A DNA stretch of 64,000 nt from Synechococcus sp. SynAce01. Lineage in GTDB: Bacteria > Cyanobacteriota > Cyanobacteriia > PCC-6307 > Cyanobiaceae. A model generated the notes under the pieces. That model was given only the letters and a program-made list of their open reading frames with translations. It was not told where the DNA came from and made no database searches. The stretch covers positions 124,001-188,000 of the forward strand of contig NZ_CP018091.1 of assembly GCF_001885215.1 (NCBI RefSeq). The letters run 5' to 3'. A program made the position numbers and the translations under genes. Positions 52,986 to 61,543 of this stretch are shown piece after piece. How positions within the stretch are numbered: position 1 is the first letter of the stretch; the number at the start of each line of letters is the position of its first letter.

Positions 52986-53401
52986 AGTCCGAAAGGCATA
53001 TGGCCCCAGATAGTTCATCAACCAGTCGAATAGTTGCCAAAAGTGTATCTGGATCGCTTTGCATGAAGATCTCAGCAAAGCTATCCTGCGAAATGGGACA
53101 GATTGCACGCTCGGATTCAACGGCATTACGAATTAGATCGAGAAGTGCAACGAGGTTCTCGTCAGTCCTCCGACCTATGGCCACGTCACGAAACATTATC
53201 CAATATCTAGTGTCTAGGTATATCTTGTAACGCCCAGTTATTGAAGTCGCTAACTCGATGTGCCGGCTACGAACATATGAGGACGGAGCAATCTCGGGCT
53301 GTCCCAAGTGCTGCATAAGTGTGTTTACTAACTTCATGGGGGCAAGGCGGAGCGTGGTAGTCTCTCTTTGCAAGTAGCGGGCTGTTCGGAAAAGTCTAAA
53401 C

Positions 53402-53487
53402 GAGTAACGCTCAAGATCAGTGGCAGGTCGTAGCTCTGTGATTTAACATGAATGTCAACTTCCGTCCGCAGTACCTTGATGTTAGAC
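53402..53487 (-). repeat. attC site (65-aa protein cassette)
   Basis: On the minus strand it runs from GTCTAAC with the arm ATCAAGGTACTGCGG to CCACTGATCTTGAGC and GTTACTC. The arms pair imperfectly. Confidence 0.78.
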
Positions 53488-53595
53488 GGCTAATGAACTC
53501 TTGGTTTATGGTGCTGCACCCCCCTCGTTCCGCTGCTTGTGCTACTGAAATCAATATGAAGAAAACAAGGGAAAGTCCAAGAGATTAGGCTCTTA

Positions 53596-53793
53596 CTATC
53601 GCGGAGCTGGAAAGTGCTGTTCGGCAAAATTCTTCAGTTCATTGTCGCTGAATTCTTCTGGCACATCCACTGAGAGGGCAGCTGTTCCTGCAGCATTAAG
53701 TGCATAGAAATAGTCTTTACTGTGCGTGTCGTTCGCAAATGCGATGCGCCTTCCTGTGATTTGTTTCAGCATGAGCCGTGAAGATAACATCAC
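53596..53793 (-). CDS. hypothetical cassette protein
   Basis: 65 aa (or 57 from an inner ATG). KQITGRRIAFANDTHSKDYFYALNAAGTAALSVDVPEEFSDNELKNFAEQHFPAP. No family recognised; the composition is that of a small soluble protein. An attC lies about 100 bp after its stop. Confidence 0.45.
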   Translation of the reverse strand: MMLSSRLMLKQITGRRIAFANDTHSKDYFYALNAAGTAALSVDVPEEFSDNELKNFAEQHFPAPR

Positions 53794-53915
53794 GAGTTTC
53801 TGAGATTTGTGTCACATCAAATTCAGGTGGCAAGTTCATGGCAGATATGAATCTGCCTAAAAGCTAATCACGAACTTTGCCATTGTCAATATCTGTAGCA
53901 TCGGCTCCCTAGTCC

Positions 53916-53969
53916 GTATAACGAATATGGATAGATCGTGCGCAGCCACGATCTTATCCGAAGTTGAAC
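53916..53969 (-). repeat. short attC of recombinase/transposase cassette, copy 1
   Basis: 54 bp. On the minus strand GTTCAAC, GGATAAGATCGTG, a short loop, CACGATCTATCC and GTTATAC. One extra A in the first arm is the extrahelical base. The right-hand box changed to GTTATAC, consistent with a cassette junction at G/TT. Confidence 0.75.
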
Positions 53970-54209
53970 AAGCCCGCAACTCAGAAATCCAAGGCCTACT
54001 GCAGAAACATCCAGCCTGATTTCACAGTTGCTCCAGATTCACTGTGGGGGCAATGGCCTGTCGCATGACCCACATGACTCTGGCGTTGCGTCACTGGTTA
54101 GTATAAGGGCGCAACCGTACTGGCAGGCCAGTTCTCTGCATAGGGATCGGCCTGGATCAGGCTATAGGGTCTATCTCTCGATTGATCTTCTAGGCCTTTC
54201 TTGATCGGC

Positions 54210-55268
54210 TCAACACAATCGTGGTGCCATATTGCGCACCCGCACGGCGATGATGTTCATCACCCCTCTGCAACGTGGGCAGAGAATGGGGGGCTTTTGG
54301 CTCGCTGCTGGCTGATCTGGTAGCGACACCCTGAGAAGGAGTTGCACCAGCTGAATCAGTCGCTTGCAATGGCCATGCAGGATGCCGAAATCGCGGACAC
54401 GACGGAACCGTTTAGGCAGTACATGCCGCAGAAGCAGCCAGAGGAAGTCACCCCCGGGCACAGTCTGGATTGTCTCGTGTCCCTGGTTGTCCGTCGTTCG
54501 GAACGTTACCTTGCCATCCGCGTCAGAAAGGATGTTCTTCTCAGGTAGAACGCCTCGATACAAATAGCGACCAAGGTAGAGCAAGACCTTGTCGCCACGT
54601 CCCACATGCTTGCAGTTCACCACCCATTCCTGCGGCAGGGCTGTCTTAATTTGCAAGCCAAGTCGCCGCATTCCCTCATACCACTTGGCACGGAAGACCT
54701 TGGCCAGGTTGGCAGCATGAAACAGGTACTGTGTCGCCTTAGTCCTCCATTCCTGACGCTGCTGATTCACAGCACCTGCAGGCACAATCAGATGCACGTG
54801 TGGATGGAAATAGAGTTTGCGGTTATGGGTATGCAGTACAGCATGGGCACCGATCTGCCCCTTGAGTTTCGGGTCACGCCGAGCGAATGAATCAATTGTT
54901 TGCCAGGCTGTTTTCAGCAACAGATCGTAGGCGGTGCGCTGATGCTGCCAGATCAATGGCCGTAGTTCTGCCGGTACCGTGAAGGTGATCAGGAAATACT
55001 GCACAGGTAGCAACTTGGCTCGTTGCCGTTCAATCCACTGTTGGCTTTCATGGTGCTGGCAGTGCGGGCAACTGCGATGGCCGCAGGAATGGGGGATCTT
55101 GATGGTGTGTTCACAGTCAGAACATTGCAGCACCATCAGGTCGCTGCCTTGACGGCGGCAGCGCCGCATCGCCTGCAGAGCCTGGCGATGACTCGGCAGC
55201 AGTTGAGGGCCATGGCGGCGTTCCAGGTCGCCCTGGTAACGCTCCACCAATTGGGAGAGAAGAATCAT
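54210..55268 (-). CDS. IS91/IS801-family HUH (Y1) transposase, copy 1
   Basis: 352 aa. Zinc region CSDCEHTIKIPHSCGHRSCPHCQ, the HUH motif HPHVHLIVPAG, and the catalytic Tyr in LLYLGRYLYRGVLP, as in IS91-type rolling-circle transposases. Start overlaps the recombinase stop by 4 bp (ATGA). Confidence 0.93.
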   Translation of the reverse strand: MILLSQLVERYQGDLERRHGPQLLPSHRQALQAMRRCRRQGSDLMVLQCSDCEHTIKIPHSCGHRSCPHCQHHESQQWIERQRAKLLPVQYFLITFTVPAELRPLIWQHQRTAYDLLLKTAWQTIDSFARRDPKLKGQIGAHAVLHTHNRKLYFHPHVHLIVPAGAVNQQRQEWRTKATQYLFHAANLAKVFRAKWYEGMRRLGLQIKTALPQEWVVNCKHVGRGDKVLLYLGRYLYRGVLPEKNILSDADGKVTFRTTDNQGHETIQTVPGGDFLWLLLRHVLPKRFRRVRDFGILHGHCKRLIQLVQLLLRVSLPDQPAASQKPPILCPRCRGVMNIIAVRVRNMAPRLC

Positions 55269-56173
55269 GACTCCTCCACCCAGCGCAGCTGGAAGCCGCT
55301 CAGCAGCGTTTCAATGCGATCGCCGGTGTGATCGCGGACCACCTTGGTGATGTGGGCGTAGCGGGCTGTGGTGTTGCTATGGCTGTGCCCGAGCAGGGAC
55401 TGGATGAGGCGCAGGTCCATTCCCTGCTCCAGCAGGTGCGTGGCGTAGGCGTGCCGCAGCGAGTGAACCGTGAGCCTCTTCTCAATCCCGCATTCCAGGC
55501 GAGCTGCTTTCAGTGCCGCCTGCACGCCGCTGGCATCCATCGGTGCACTGGCGATCCGCACGATGAATTGGCTGCCGGCCGGACTGGGGAACAGCAACCG
55601 GGGATGGCGGTGAGTCGTCCAGAAGCGACGCATGGCTTCCAGCGTCAACGCCGGCATCGGAACGTAGCGATCTTTGCCGCCCTTGCCATCGCGAATATGC
55701 ACGCGTCGCTGTGAACCGTCGATGTCGGACACTTCCAAGGCCAGACCTTCACTGATGCGCAGGCCCAGGCTGTAGATCACCAGCAGAACAATCCGGTAGC
55801 GCAACTTGCGCACCGTATTGATCAGCCTGTGCACTTCCTCGCGAGTTGGAATATCCGGCAGGCTATGAACTCGAGGTGGACGGATGATCTTGATCCACTC
55901 CATCTCGCGATCGAGCACATAGCGATGGAAAAACTGCAGACTGCAGAGATCGACCTTGATCGTGCTCCACGAATACTGCTCAAGCAAAGCGGCAAAGTAG
56001 TCTTTGAGTTCAGAGGGGCTGAGATCATCAGGGCAACGGTCGAAATGACCGGTCACTCGACGTAGCGTTCGGCTGTAGCTGTCGATCGTCTTGCTGCGTA
56101 GGCCATGCAGCCTCATCGCTTGCAGGTTCGCATCAAACAGGCCATCAAAGCGCTCCTGTTCAGCAGGATCCAT
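55265..56173 (-). CDS. tyrosine recombinase (XerC/D-like), copy 1
   Basis: 302 aa from ATG 56173. SAM-like N-domain (RSKTIDSYSRTLRRVTGHF), catalytic GLRISEGL (Arg), HSLRHAYATHLL (His-x-x-Arg) and GHSHSNTTARYAHI (His, Tyr). It lacks the IntI-specific insert (an IntI HHL...Q.AVRRA block). Partner of the IS91-type transposase. Confidence 0.92.
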   Translation of the reverse strand: MDPAEQERFDGLFDANLQAMRLHGLRSKTIDSYSRTLRRVTGHFDRCPDDLSPSELKDYFAALLEQYSWSTIKVDLCSLQFFHRYVLDREMEWIKIIRPPRVHSLPDIPTREEVHRLINTVRKLRYRIVLLVIYSLGLRISEGLALEVSDIDGSQRRVHIRDGKGGKDRYVPMPALTLEAMRRFWTTHRHPRLLFPSPAGSQFIVRIASAPMDASGVQAALKAARLECGIEKRLTVHSLRHAYATHLLEQGMDLRLIQSLLGHSHSNTTARYAHITKVVRDHTGDRIETLLSGFQLRWVEES

Positions 56174-56394
56174 TGCGGTAGCTTCCCGTTGGAAAGACGA
56201 AGGGAGTGGGCGCATCAATAGATGCGCTTCCCTCAGTGTGTTCTCGGAAGACCTCCGCAGTCAGAACACAACAGGAATTGTTCAGCCTTGGTCCGCAGCA
56301 TCAACCACGTGGGATGGCCTCAAAGACAAGACGAAGCTCCGACTCGAAGTCGTTATATTATGCTTGGATTTTAAATCTGCCGCGTAGCGGCTTT

Positions 56395-56448
56395 GTTCAA
56401 CGAATATGGATAGATCGTGCGCAGCCACGATCTTATCCGAAGTTGAAC
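56395..56448 (-). repeat. short attC of recombinase/transposase cassette, copy 2
   Basis: 54 bp: GTTCAAC ... GTTGAAC boxes are exact complements. The arms GGATAAGATCGTG and CACGATCTATCC pair with one bulged A. Confidence 0.78.
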
Positions 56449-56688
56449 AAGCCCGCAACTCAGAAATCCAAGGCCTACTGCAGAAACATCCAGCCTGATT
56501 TCACAGTTGCTCCAGATTCACTGTGGGGGCAATGGCCTGTCGCATGACCCACATGACTCTGGCGTTGCGTCACTGGTTAGTATAAGGGCGCAACCGTACT
56601 GGCAGGCCAGTTCTCTGCATAGGGATCGGCCTGGATCAGGCTATAGGGTCTATCTCTCGATTGATCTTCTAGGCCTTTCTTGATCGGC

Positions 56689-57747
56689 TCAACACAATCG
56701 TGGTGCCATATTGCGCACCCGCACGGCGATGATGTTCATCACCCCTCTGCAACGTGGGCAGAGAATGGGGGGCTTTTGGCTCGCTGCTGGCTGATCTGGT
56801 AGCGACACCCTGAGAAGGAGTTGCACCAGCTGAATCAGTCGCTTGCAATGGCCATGCAGGATGCCGAAATCGCGGACACGACGGAACCGTTTAGGCAGTA
56901 CATGCCGCAGAAGCAGCCAGAGGAAGTCACCCCCGGGCACAGTCTGGATTGTCTCGTGTCCCTGGTTGTCCGTCGTTCGGAACGTTACCTTGCCATCCGC
57001 GTCAGAAAGGATGTTCTTCTCAGGTAGAACGCCTCGATACAAATAGCGACCAAGGTAGAGCAAGACCTTGTCGCCACGTCCCACATGCTTGCAGTTCACC
57101 ACCCATTCCTGCGGCAGGGCTGTCTTAATTTGCAAGCCAAGTCGCCGCATTCCCTCATACCACTTGGCACGGAAGACCTTGGCCAGGTTGGCAGCATGAA
57201 ACAGGTACTGTGTCGCCTTAGTCCTCCATTCCTGACGCTGCTGATTCACAGCACCTGCAGGCACAATCAGATGCACGTGTGGATGGAAATAGAGTTTGCG
57301 GTTATGGGTATGCAGTACAGCATGGGCACCGATCTGCCCCTTGAGTTTCGGGTCACGCCGAGCGAATGAATCAATTGTTTGCCAGGCTGTTTTCAGCAAC
57401 AGATCGTAGGCGGTGCGCTGATGCTGCCAGATCAATGGCCGTAGTTCTGCCGGTACCGTGAAGGTGATCAGGAAATACTGCACAGGTAGCAACTTGGCTC
57501 GTTGCCGTTCAATCCACTGTTGGCTTTCATGGTGCTGGCAGTGCGGGCAACTGCGATGGCCGCAGGAATGGGGGATCTTGATGGTGTGTTCACAGTCAGA
57601 ACATTGCAGCACCATCAGGTCGCTGCCTTGACGGCGGCAGCGCCGCATCGCCTGCAGAGCCTGGCGATGACTCGGCAGCAGTTGAGGGCCATGGCGGCGT
57701 TCCAGGTCGCCCTGGTAACGCTCCACCAATTGGGAGAGAAGAATCAT
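56689..57747 (-). CDS. IS91/IS801-family HUH transposase, copy 2
   Basis: Same protein as at 54210-55268, with no amino acid difference seen. Confidence 0.93.
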   Translation of the reverse strand: MILLSQLVERYQGDLERRHGPQLLPSHRQALQAMRRCRRQGSDLMVLQCSDCEHTIKIPHSCGHRSCPHCQHHESQQWIERQRAKLLPVQYFLITFTVPAELRPLIWQHQRTAYDLLLKTAWQTIDSFARRDPKLKGQIGAHAVLHTHNRKLYFHPHVHLIVPAGAVNQQRQEWRTKATQYLFHAANLAKVFRAKWYEGMRRLGLQIKTALPQEWVVNCKHVGRGDKVLLYLGRYLYRGVLPEKNILSDADGKVTFRTTDNQGHETIQTVPGGDFLWLLLRHVLPKRFRRVRDFGILHGHCKRLIQLVQLLLRVSLPDQPAASQKPPILCPRCRGVMNIIAVRVRNMAPRLC

Positions 57748-58652
57748 GACTCCTCCACCCAGCGCAGCTGGAAGCCGCTCAGCAGCGTTTCAATGCGATC
57801 GCCGGTGTGATCGCGGACCACCTTGGTGATGTGGGCGTAGCGGGCTGTGGTGTTGCTATGGCTGTGCCCGAGCAGGGACTGGATGAGGCGCAGGTCCATT
57901 CCCTGCTCCAGCAGGTGCGTGGCGTAGGCGTGCCGCAGCGAGTGAACCGTGAGCCTCTTCTCAATCCCGCATTCCAGGCGAGCTGCTTTCAGTGCCGCCT
58001 GCACGCCGCTGGCATCCATCGGTGCACTGGCGATCCGCACGATGAATTGGCTGCCGGCCGGACTGGGGAACAGCAACCGGGGATGGCGGTGAGTCGTCCA
58101 GAAGCGACGCATGGCTTCCAGCGTCAACGCCGGCATCGGAACGTAGCGATCTTTGCCGCCCTTGCCATCGCGAATATGCACGCGTCGCTGTGAACCGTCG
58201 ATGTCGGACACTTCCAAGGCCAGACCTTCACTGATGCGCAGGCCCAGGCTGTAGATCACCAGCAGAACAATCCGGTAGCGCAACTTGCGCACCGTATTGA
58301 TCAGCCTGTGCACTTCCTCGCGAGTTGGAATATCCGGCAGGCTATGAACTCGAGGTGGACGGATGATCTTGATCCACTCCATCTCGCGATCGAGCACATA
58401 GCGATGGAAAAACTGCAGACTGCAGAGATCGACCTTGATCGTGCTCCACGAATACTGCTCAAGCAAAGCGGCAAAGTAGTCTTTGAGTTCAGAGGGGCTG
58501 AGATCATCAGGGCAACGGTCGAAATGACCGGTCACTCGACGTAGCGTTCGGCTGTAGCTGTCGATCGTCTTGCTGCGTAGGCCATGCAGCCTCATCGCTT
58601 GCAGGTTCGCATCAAACAGGCCATCAAAGCGCTCCTGTTCAGCAGGATCCAT
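57744..58652 (-). CDS. tyrosine recombinase (XerC/D-like), copy 2
   Basis: Same protein as at 55265-56173. A small hairpin (GCGCATC...GATGCGC) lies about 30 bp upstream of the ATG. Confidence 0.92.
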   Translation of the reverse strand: MDPAEQERFDGLFDANLQAMRLHGLRSKTIDSYSRTLRRVTGHFDRCPDDLSPSELKDYFAALLEQYSWSTIKVDLCSLQFFHRYVLDREMEWIKIIRPPRVHSLPDIPTREEVHRLINTVRKLRYRIVLLVIYSLGLRISEGLALEVSDIDGSQRRVHIRDGKGGKDRYVPMPALTLEAMRRFWTTHRHPRLLFPSPAGSQFIVRIASAPMDASGVQAALKAARLECGIEKRLTVHSLRHAYATHLLEQGMDLRLIQSLLGHSHSNTTARYAHITKVVRDHTGDRIETLLSGFQLRWVEES

Positions 58653-58879
58653 TGCGGTAGCTTCCCGTTGGAAAGACGAAGGGAGTGGGCGCATCAATAG
58701 ATGCGCTTCCCTCAGTGTGTTCTCGGAAGACCTCCGCAGTCAGAACACAACAGGAATTGTTCAGCCTTGGTCCGCAGCATCAACCACGTGGGATGGCCTC
58801 AAAGACAAGACGAAGCTCCGACTCGAAGTCGTTATATTATGCTTGGATTTTAAATCTGCCGCGTAGCGGCTTTGTTCAA

Positions 58880-59048
58880 CGCTGATTAGGCGGGTCCGGT
58901 AACCGCCTCTTGTCTGTGGATCTAACCAGCCTAAGCACTCGTCCTGATCCTCGCATCGGCAGGAAAGCCCTGCCGTCACAGATTTCTCAGATTGAGTCTG
59001 CAAGCCCCTAGCAGTTTATGCGGACCCGATAACCATCTGTTTGTTTGG
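58880..59048 (-). promoter_or_regulatory. candidate attI region
   Basis: 169 bp between intI and the first cassette. It has no gene. The junction sequence is CAGCG/TTGAAC on the minus strand, a GTTRRRY-type core. It carries a direct or inverted GGTTACCGGACCCGC and GGTTATCGGGTCCGC pair (58895-58910 and about 59015-59035) that could be integrase binding sites. Confidence 0.55.
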
Positions 59049-60035
59049 TTACAGAAGATCGACCGGGCTGCTCACCCCCAGCGGTCCCCTGTTCAGCACG
59101 TGGGTGTAGATCATGGTGGTTTTGACATCACTGTGCCCCAGAAGTTCCTGGATTGTGCGGATGTCCTGCCCCCGCTCCAGCAGATGGGTCGCGAACGAGT
59201 GGCGGAAGGTGTGGCAGGTGGCTGGCTTGGTTAGTCCAGCTGCCAGCACGGCGCGGCGCACCGCCTTCTGGATCAGGCTGGGGTCGAGATGGTGTCGGCC
59301 CTGTTGTCCGGAGGAGGCGTCGCGCCACCGCTGATGCTGCGGAAACACCCATTGCCAGCCCTGGGCCAGGTCTTCCCGGTGGATCTGTCTCACCGCCTCA
59401 AGATGCCCTCTGAGCCGGACTCCCAGGCTCTCCGGCAGCAGGGTGCGGCGATCCTTGCCCCCTTTGCCATCACGCACCATCAGCTCGTGTCGGCTGAAGT
59501 CAAGATCGTGCACCCGCAGCCGCAGGGCTTCGATCAGCCGCAACCCACTGCCATACAGCAGGCCAGCCACCAGCGCCTCCACTCCATACAGTCTTTGCAG
59601 CACGGAACGGACCTCCTCCGGCGTCAGCACCACGGGTAGCCGTGGGCGCTTGCGGGCCCGCACCACCCCCTCCAGCTCCAGATCGCGATCCAACAGTTCC
59701 CGGTAAAGAAACAGGAGTGCCGCCAGGGCCTGGTTCTGGGTGGAGGCACTCACCTGCTGCTCCACGGCCAGATGACTGAGAAAGGCATTCACTTCGGCAC
59801 TACCCATCTCCCGGGGATGCCGCAGCTGGTGAAACCGCAGAAAGCGCCTGAGCGACTGCTCATAGGTCTTCACAGTGCGGCGGGCGTAGTGACGCACCTG
59901 TAGTTCTTCTCGGTAGCGCTGGATCAGTCCTGGCGGGCGGGCTTCTGTGGCCACAAGCCTTTCACTGTGGAGGGGATTTTCCCAGAGTTCCCAATCAGTG
60001 GCTCCCTCAGCCACGGCAACGATCGGGAAAATCAA
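59049..60035 (-). CDS. intI: integron integrase IntI
   Basis: 328 aa from a TTG that overlaps the photolyase stop; a GTG at 60014 gives 321 aa. N-domain [42 protein letters not shown], catalytic Arg ([10 protein letters not shown]), then the IntI-specific segment WVFPQHQRW...[71 protein letters not shown], with catalytic His, Arg, His, Tyr. The RHHL...QKAVRRA insertion separates IntI from XerC/D. Complete and likely active. Last gene of the photolyase row. Confidence 0.95.
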   Translation of the reverse strand: MIFPIVAVAEGATDWELWENPLHSERLVATEARPPGLIQRYREELQVRHYARRTVKTYEQSLRRFLRFHQLRHPREMGSAEVNAFLSHLAVEQQVSASTQNQALAALLFLYRELLDRDLELEGVVRARKRPRLPVVLTPEEVRSVLQRLYGVEALVAGLLYGSGLRLIEALRLRVHDLDFSRHELMVRDGKGGKDRRTLLPESLGVRLRGHLEAVRQIHREDLAQGWQWVFPQHQRWRDASSGQQGRHHLDPSLIQKAVRRAVLAAGLTKPATCHTFRHSFATHLLERGQDIRTIQELLGHSDVKTTMIYTHVLNRGPLGVSSPVDLL

Positions 60036-61543
60036 GGCACAACCGTGGCGCGCGCCAGGAAAGCTTCAGCTGCAGCGCTTAAGCCAGCTCGGCGCTCTGG
60101 ATCCATCTTGTCGAGCAGGCTCACCATCATCGAGAGGCGGGGGTTGGCACGGAAGAAGGTGCGGTGGTGGTCAATGAAGCGCCAGTAGAGGCCATCCCAG
60201 ATCTCGCACCAGGGGCCGCGTTTGAAGTCGCCCATTTTAAGGATGTAGTTGGAGCCGCCGATGTAGGGCTTGGTGGCAAAGAGGCCGCCATCGCTCATCT
60301 GGCCCATGCCGTACACGTTCGGGCCCATCACCCATTCGTAGGAATCGAGGTAGCGCTCCATGAACCAGCGCTGCACCTCCTTGGGGTGGATCTCACACAG
60401 CAGCATCAGGTTGCTGATCACCATCAGCCGCTCGATGTGGTGGTTGTAGCCGAGGCGATTGACTCGCTCGATCGCCGCATCCAGGGGCGGCAGGCCGCTG
60501 CTGCCGTCGTTCCAGCAGGGCGCCAGCTGGCGGTGGTGGTTCCAGAAGTTGCTGATCTCCTGGCGTTCGCCATGCACCCGATCGATGCCGCGCACGAACT
60601 CGCGCCAGCCGATCAGTTGACGCAGAAACCCCTCCAGCGAGGCGATCGGCAACGCCTGTTCGCTGTCCTGTCGATCGCTCACATGCTTCAAGGTGGCGGC
60701 GATCACAGCAGCGGGCGTGAGCAGGCCGATGTTCAGGAGCGCCGAGAGCAGCGCGTGGTGGAGCGTGTCGTGCGTTCGGCTGAGGGCGTCTTCGTAGGGG
60801 CCGAACCCGTTCAGCCGGTCGTGGAGAAAGCGTTGCAGCCAGGCATCGGCGCCGGCGTGATCAAAAGGGATCCAGAGATCGCCCAGCTCGCCGGGGTTGT
60901 TCGCGAATTGGCTCTCGATCAGCTTGCGCAGTGCCGGCTCATGGCCACTGGCCCCAACGGCAGGCAGGGATGGCTCGTCATAGCCCTTCGGCAAGCGGCG
61001 CCGGTTTTCGGTGTCGAAGCTCCAGCGGCCGCCGCTGGGTGTGCCGTCGGCTTCCAGCAGCAGCCCCAGGCGTTGGCGCTGCCGTTGGTAGAAGGTCTTC
61101 ATCCAGGGGCGGCGGCGGCCTTCGAACCAGGCCTGGCTCTCGGCAATCGATTCGAGGAAAGCGGGCGAAGGCAGCACGCTCAGCTGCACGCCGTGGTCCT
61201 GGCAGAACTGTTGCAGGGTTGCTTCAAAGCGGCGATCAGCGATCTCGGCCACCTGCAGGGTGTCGCCATCGCCCAGTTCCGATCGGAGCCGCTGCCAGAA
61301 CGGCACAGCCAAGGAATCGGCCAGCTCGAAATAACGCACCGCCAAGCCCTGCTCAACAAGGGCATCACGGAAGCTGCGCATCGCCACGAAGGTGTGGAGC
61401 AAGCGCAACTTGTGGTAGCGATAGGCCGAAGCCACGCCGTGGTCTTCGATCATCAGCACCCGGCTGCCGGCGGCGAGCTGCAGCGCCGAAGGGCTGAACC
61501 ACTCGCGGTGCAGCTGATCGCCCAGAATCAGGGTTAAGACCAT
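60032..61543 (-). CDS. phrB: FeS-BCP (PhrB-like) photolyase/cryptochrome
   Basis: 503 aa. RLILGDQL-like start ([14 protein letters not shown]), long helical domain, and the diagnostic block [40 protein letters not shown]...[37 protein letters not shown], where Cys residues fit the [4Fe-4S] ligands. Family members repair (6-4) photoproducts and bind FAD plus DMRL. It overlaps CRY-DASH by 10 bp upstream and intI by 4 bp downstream. Confidence 0.92.
   Translation of the reverse strand: MVLTLILGDQLHREWFSPSALQLAAGSRVLMIEDHGVASAYRYHKLRLLHTFVAMRSFRDALVEQGLAVRYFELADSLAVPFWQRLRSELGDGDTLQVAEIADRRFEATLQQFCQDHGVQLSVLPSPAFLESIAESQAWFEGRRRPWMKTFYQRQRQRLGLLLEADGTPSGGRWSFDTENRRRLPKGYDEPSLPAVGASGHEPALRKLIESQFANNPGELGDLWIPFDHAGADAWLQRFLHDRLNGFGPYEDALSRTHDTLHHALLSALLNIGLLTPAAVIAATLKHVSDRQDSEQALPIASLEGFLRQLIGWREFVRGIDRVHGERQEISNFWNHHRQLAPCWNDGSSGLPPLDAAIERVNRLGYNHHIERLMVISNLMLLCEIHPKEVQRWFMERYLDSYEWVMGPNVYGMGQMSDGGLFATKPYIGGSNYILKMGDFKRGPWCEIWDGLYWRFIDHHRTFFRANPRLSMMVSLLDKMDPERRAGLSAAAEAFLARATVVP

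Larger units (their letters stand above)
51177..53337 (-). pseudogene. PIN-like protein gene split by IS1595-family element
   Basis: The 5' part (53337 to 52986) reads KIYLDTRYWIMFRDVAIG...AICPISQDSFAEIFMQSDP...TIRLVDELSGAICLSD, resembling a PIN-like nuclease (LDTxxWI, a later acidic residue). The 3' part (51943 to 51177) begins LFTRIDAELWYFFAQH. Removing the IS and one AGTCCGAA copy rejoins the two in frame as a 372-aa protein. The C-terminal half is helical with no known domain. Confidence 0.75.
53922..56400 (-). mobile_element. 2,479-bp cassette: tyrosine recombinase + IS91-type transposase, copy 1
   Basis: Base-for-base the same as 56401-58879 wherever I compared them, with gene coordinates offset by exactly 2,479. 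Junctions are at AA/C in plus orientation (G/TT on minus), as for integron cassettes. Confidence 0.85.
56401..58879 (-). mobile_element. 2,479-bp cassette, copy 2 (adjacent to the intI side)
   Basis: Second tandem copy. Its outer junction at 58879/58880 is the likely attI-proximal point. Head-to-tail arrangement with no target duplication. Confidence 0.85.
42319..60035 (-). mobile_element. chromosomal integron: intI plus about 12 gene cassettes
   Basis: At least eleven imperfect inverted repeats of 54-90 bp are spaced through this region. Each ends in RYYYAAC/GTTRRRY-like boxes, and on the minus strand each lies just 3' of a minus-strand gene; several gene stops (TAA) sit inside the first box. 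Unpaired extra bases on one arm give all of them minus orientation. An IntI integrase is at 59049-60035. The array is broken by an IS1595-family insertion and by an IS5-type transposase piece. Two cassettes have plus-strand genes. Confidence 0.88.

Noticed and set aside
42319-53500. CRISPR array from the recurring palindromes
   Set aside because: Spacing is 500-2,500 bp with whole genes between, repeats differ in length and sequence, and no cas genes are present.
55265-58652. The two XerC/D-like recombinases as the integron integrase
   Set aside because: They lack the IntI-specific insertion; only 59049-60035 has it.
53922-58879. Tandem repeat as a plain assembly artefact or ordinary IS91 tandem
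   Set aside because: Not excluded, but the G/TT junctions at three points and the attC-like end in each unit are better explained by integron insertion.
60164-61537. Long plus-strand frames across the photolyase genes
   Set aside because: These are shadows of the minus-strand photolyase codons; their translations are low-complexity (His/Gln/Ala-rich) with no domains.
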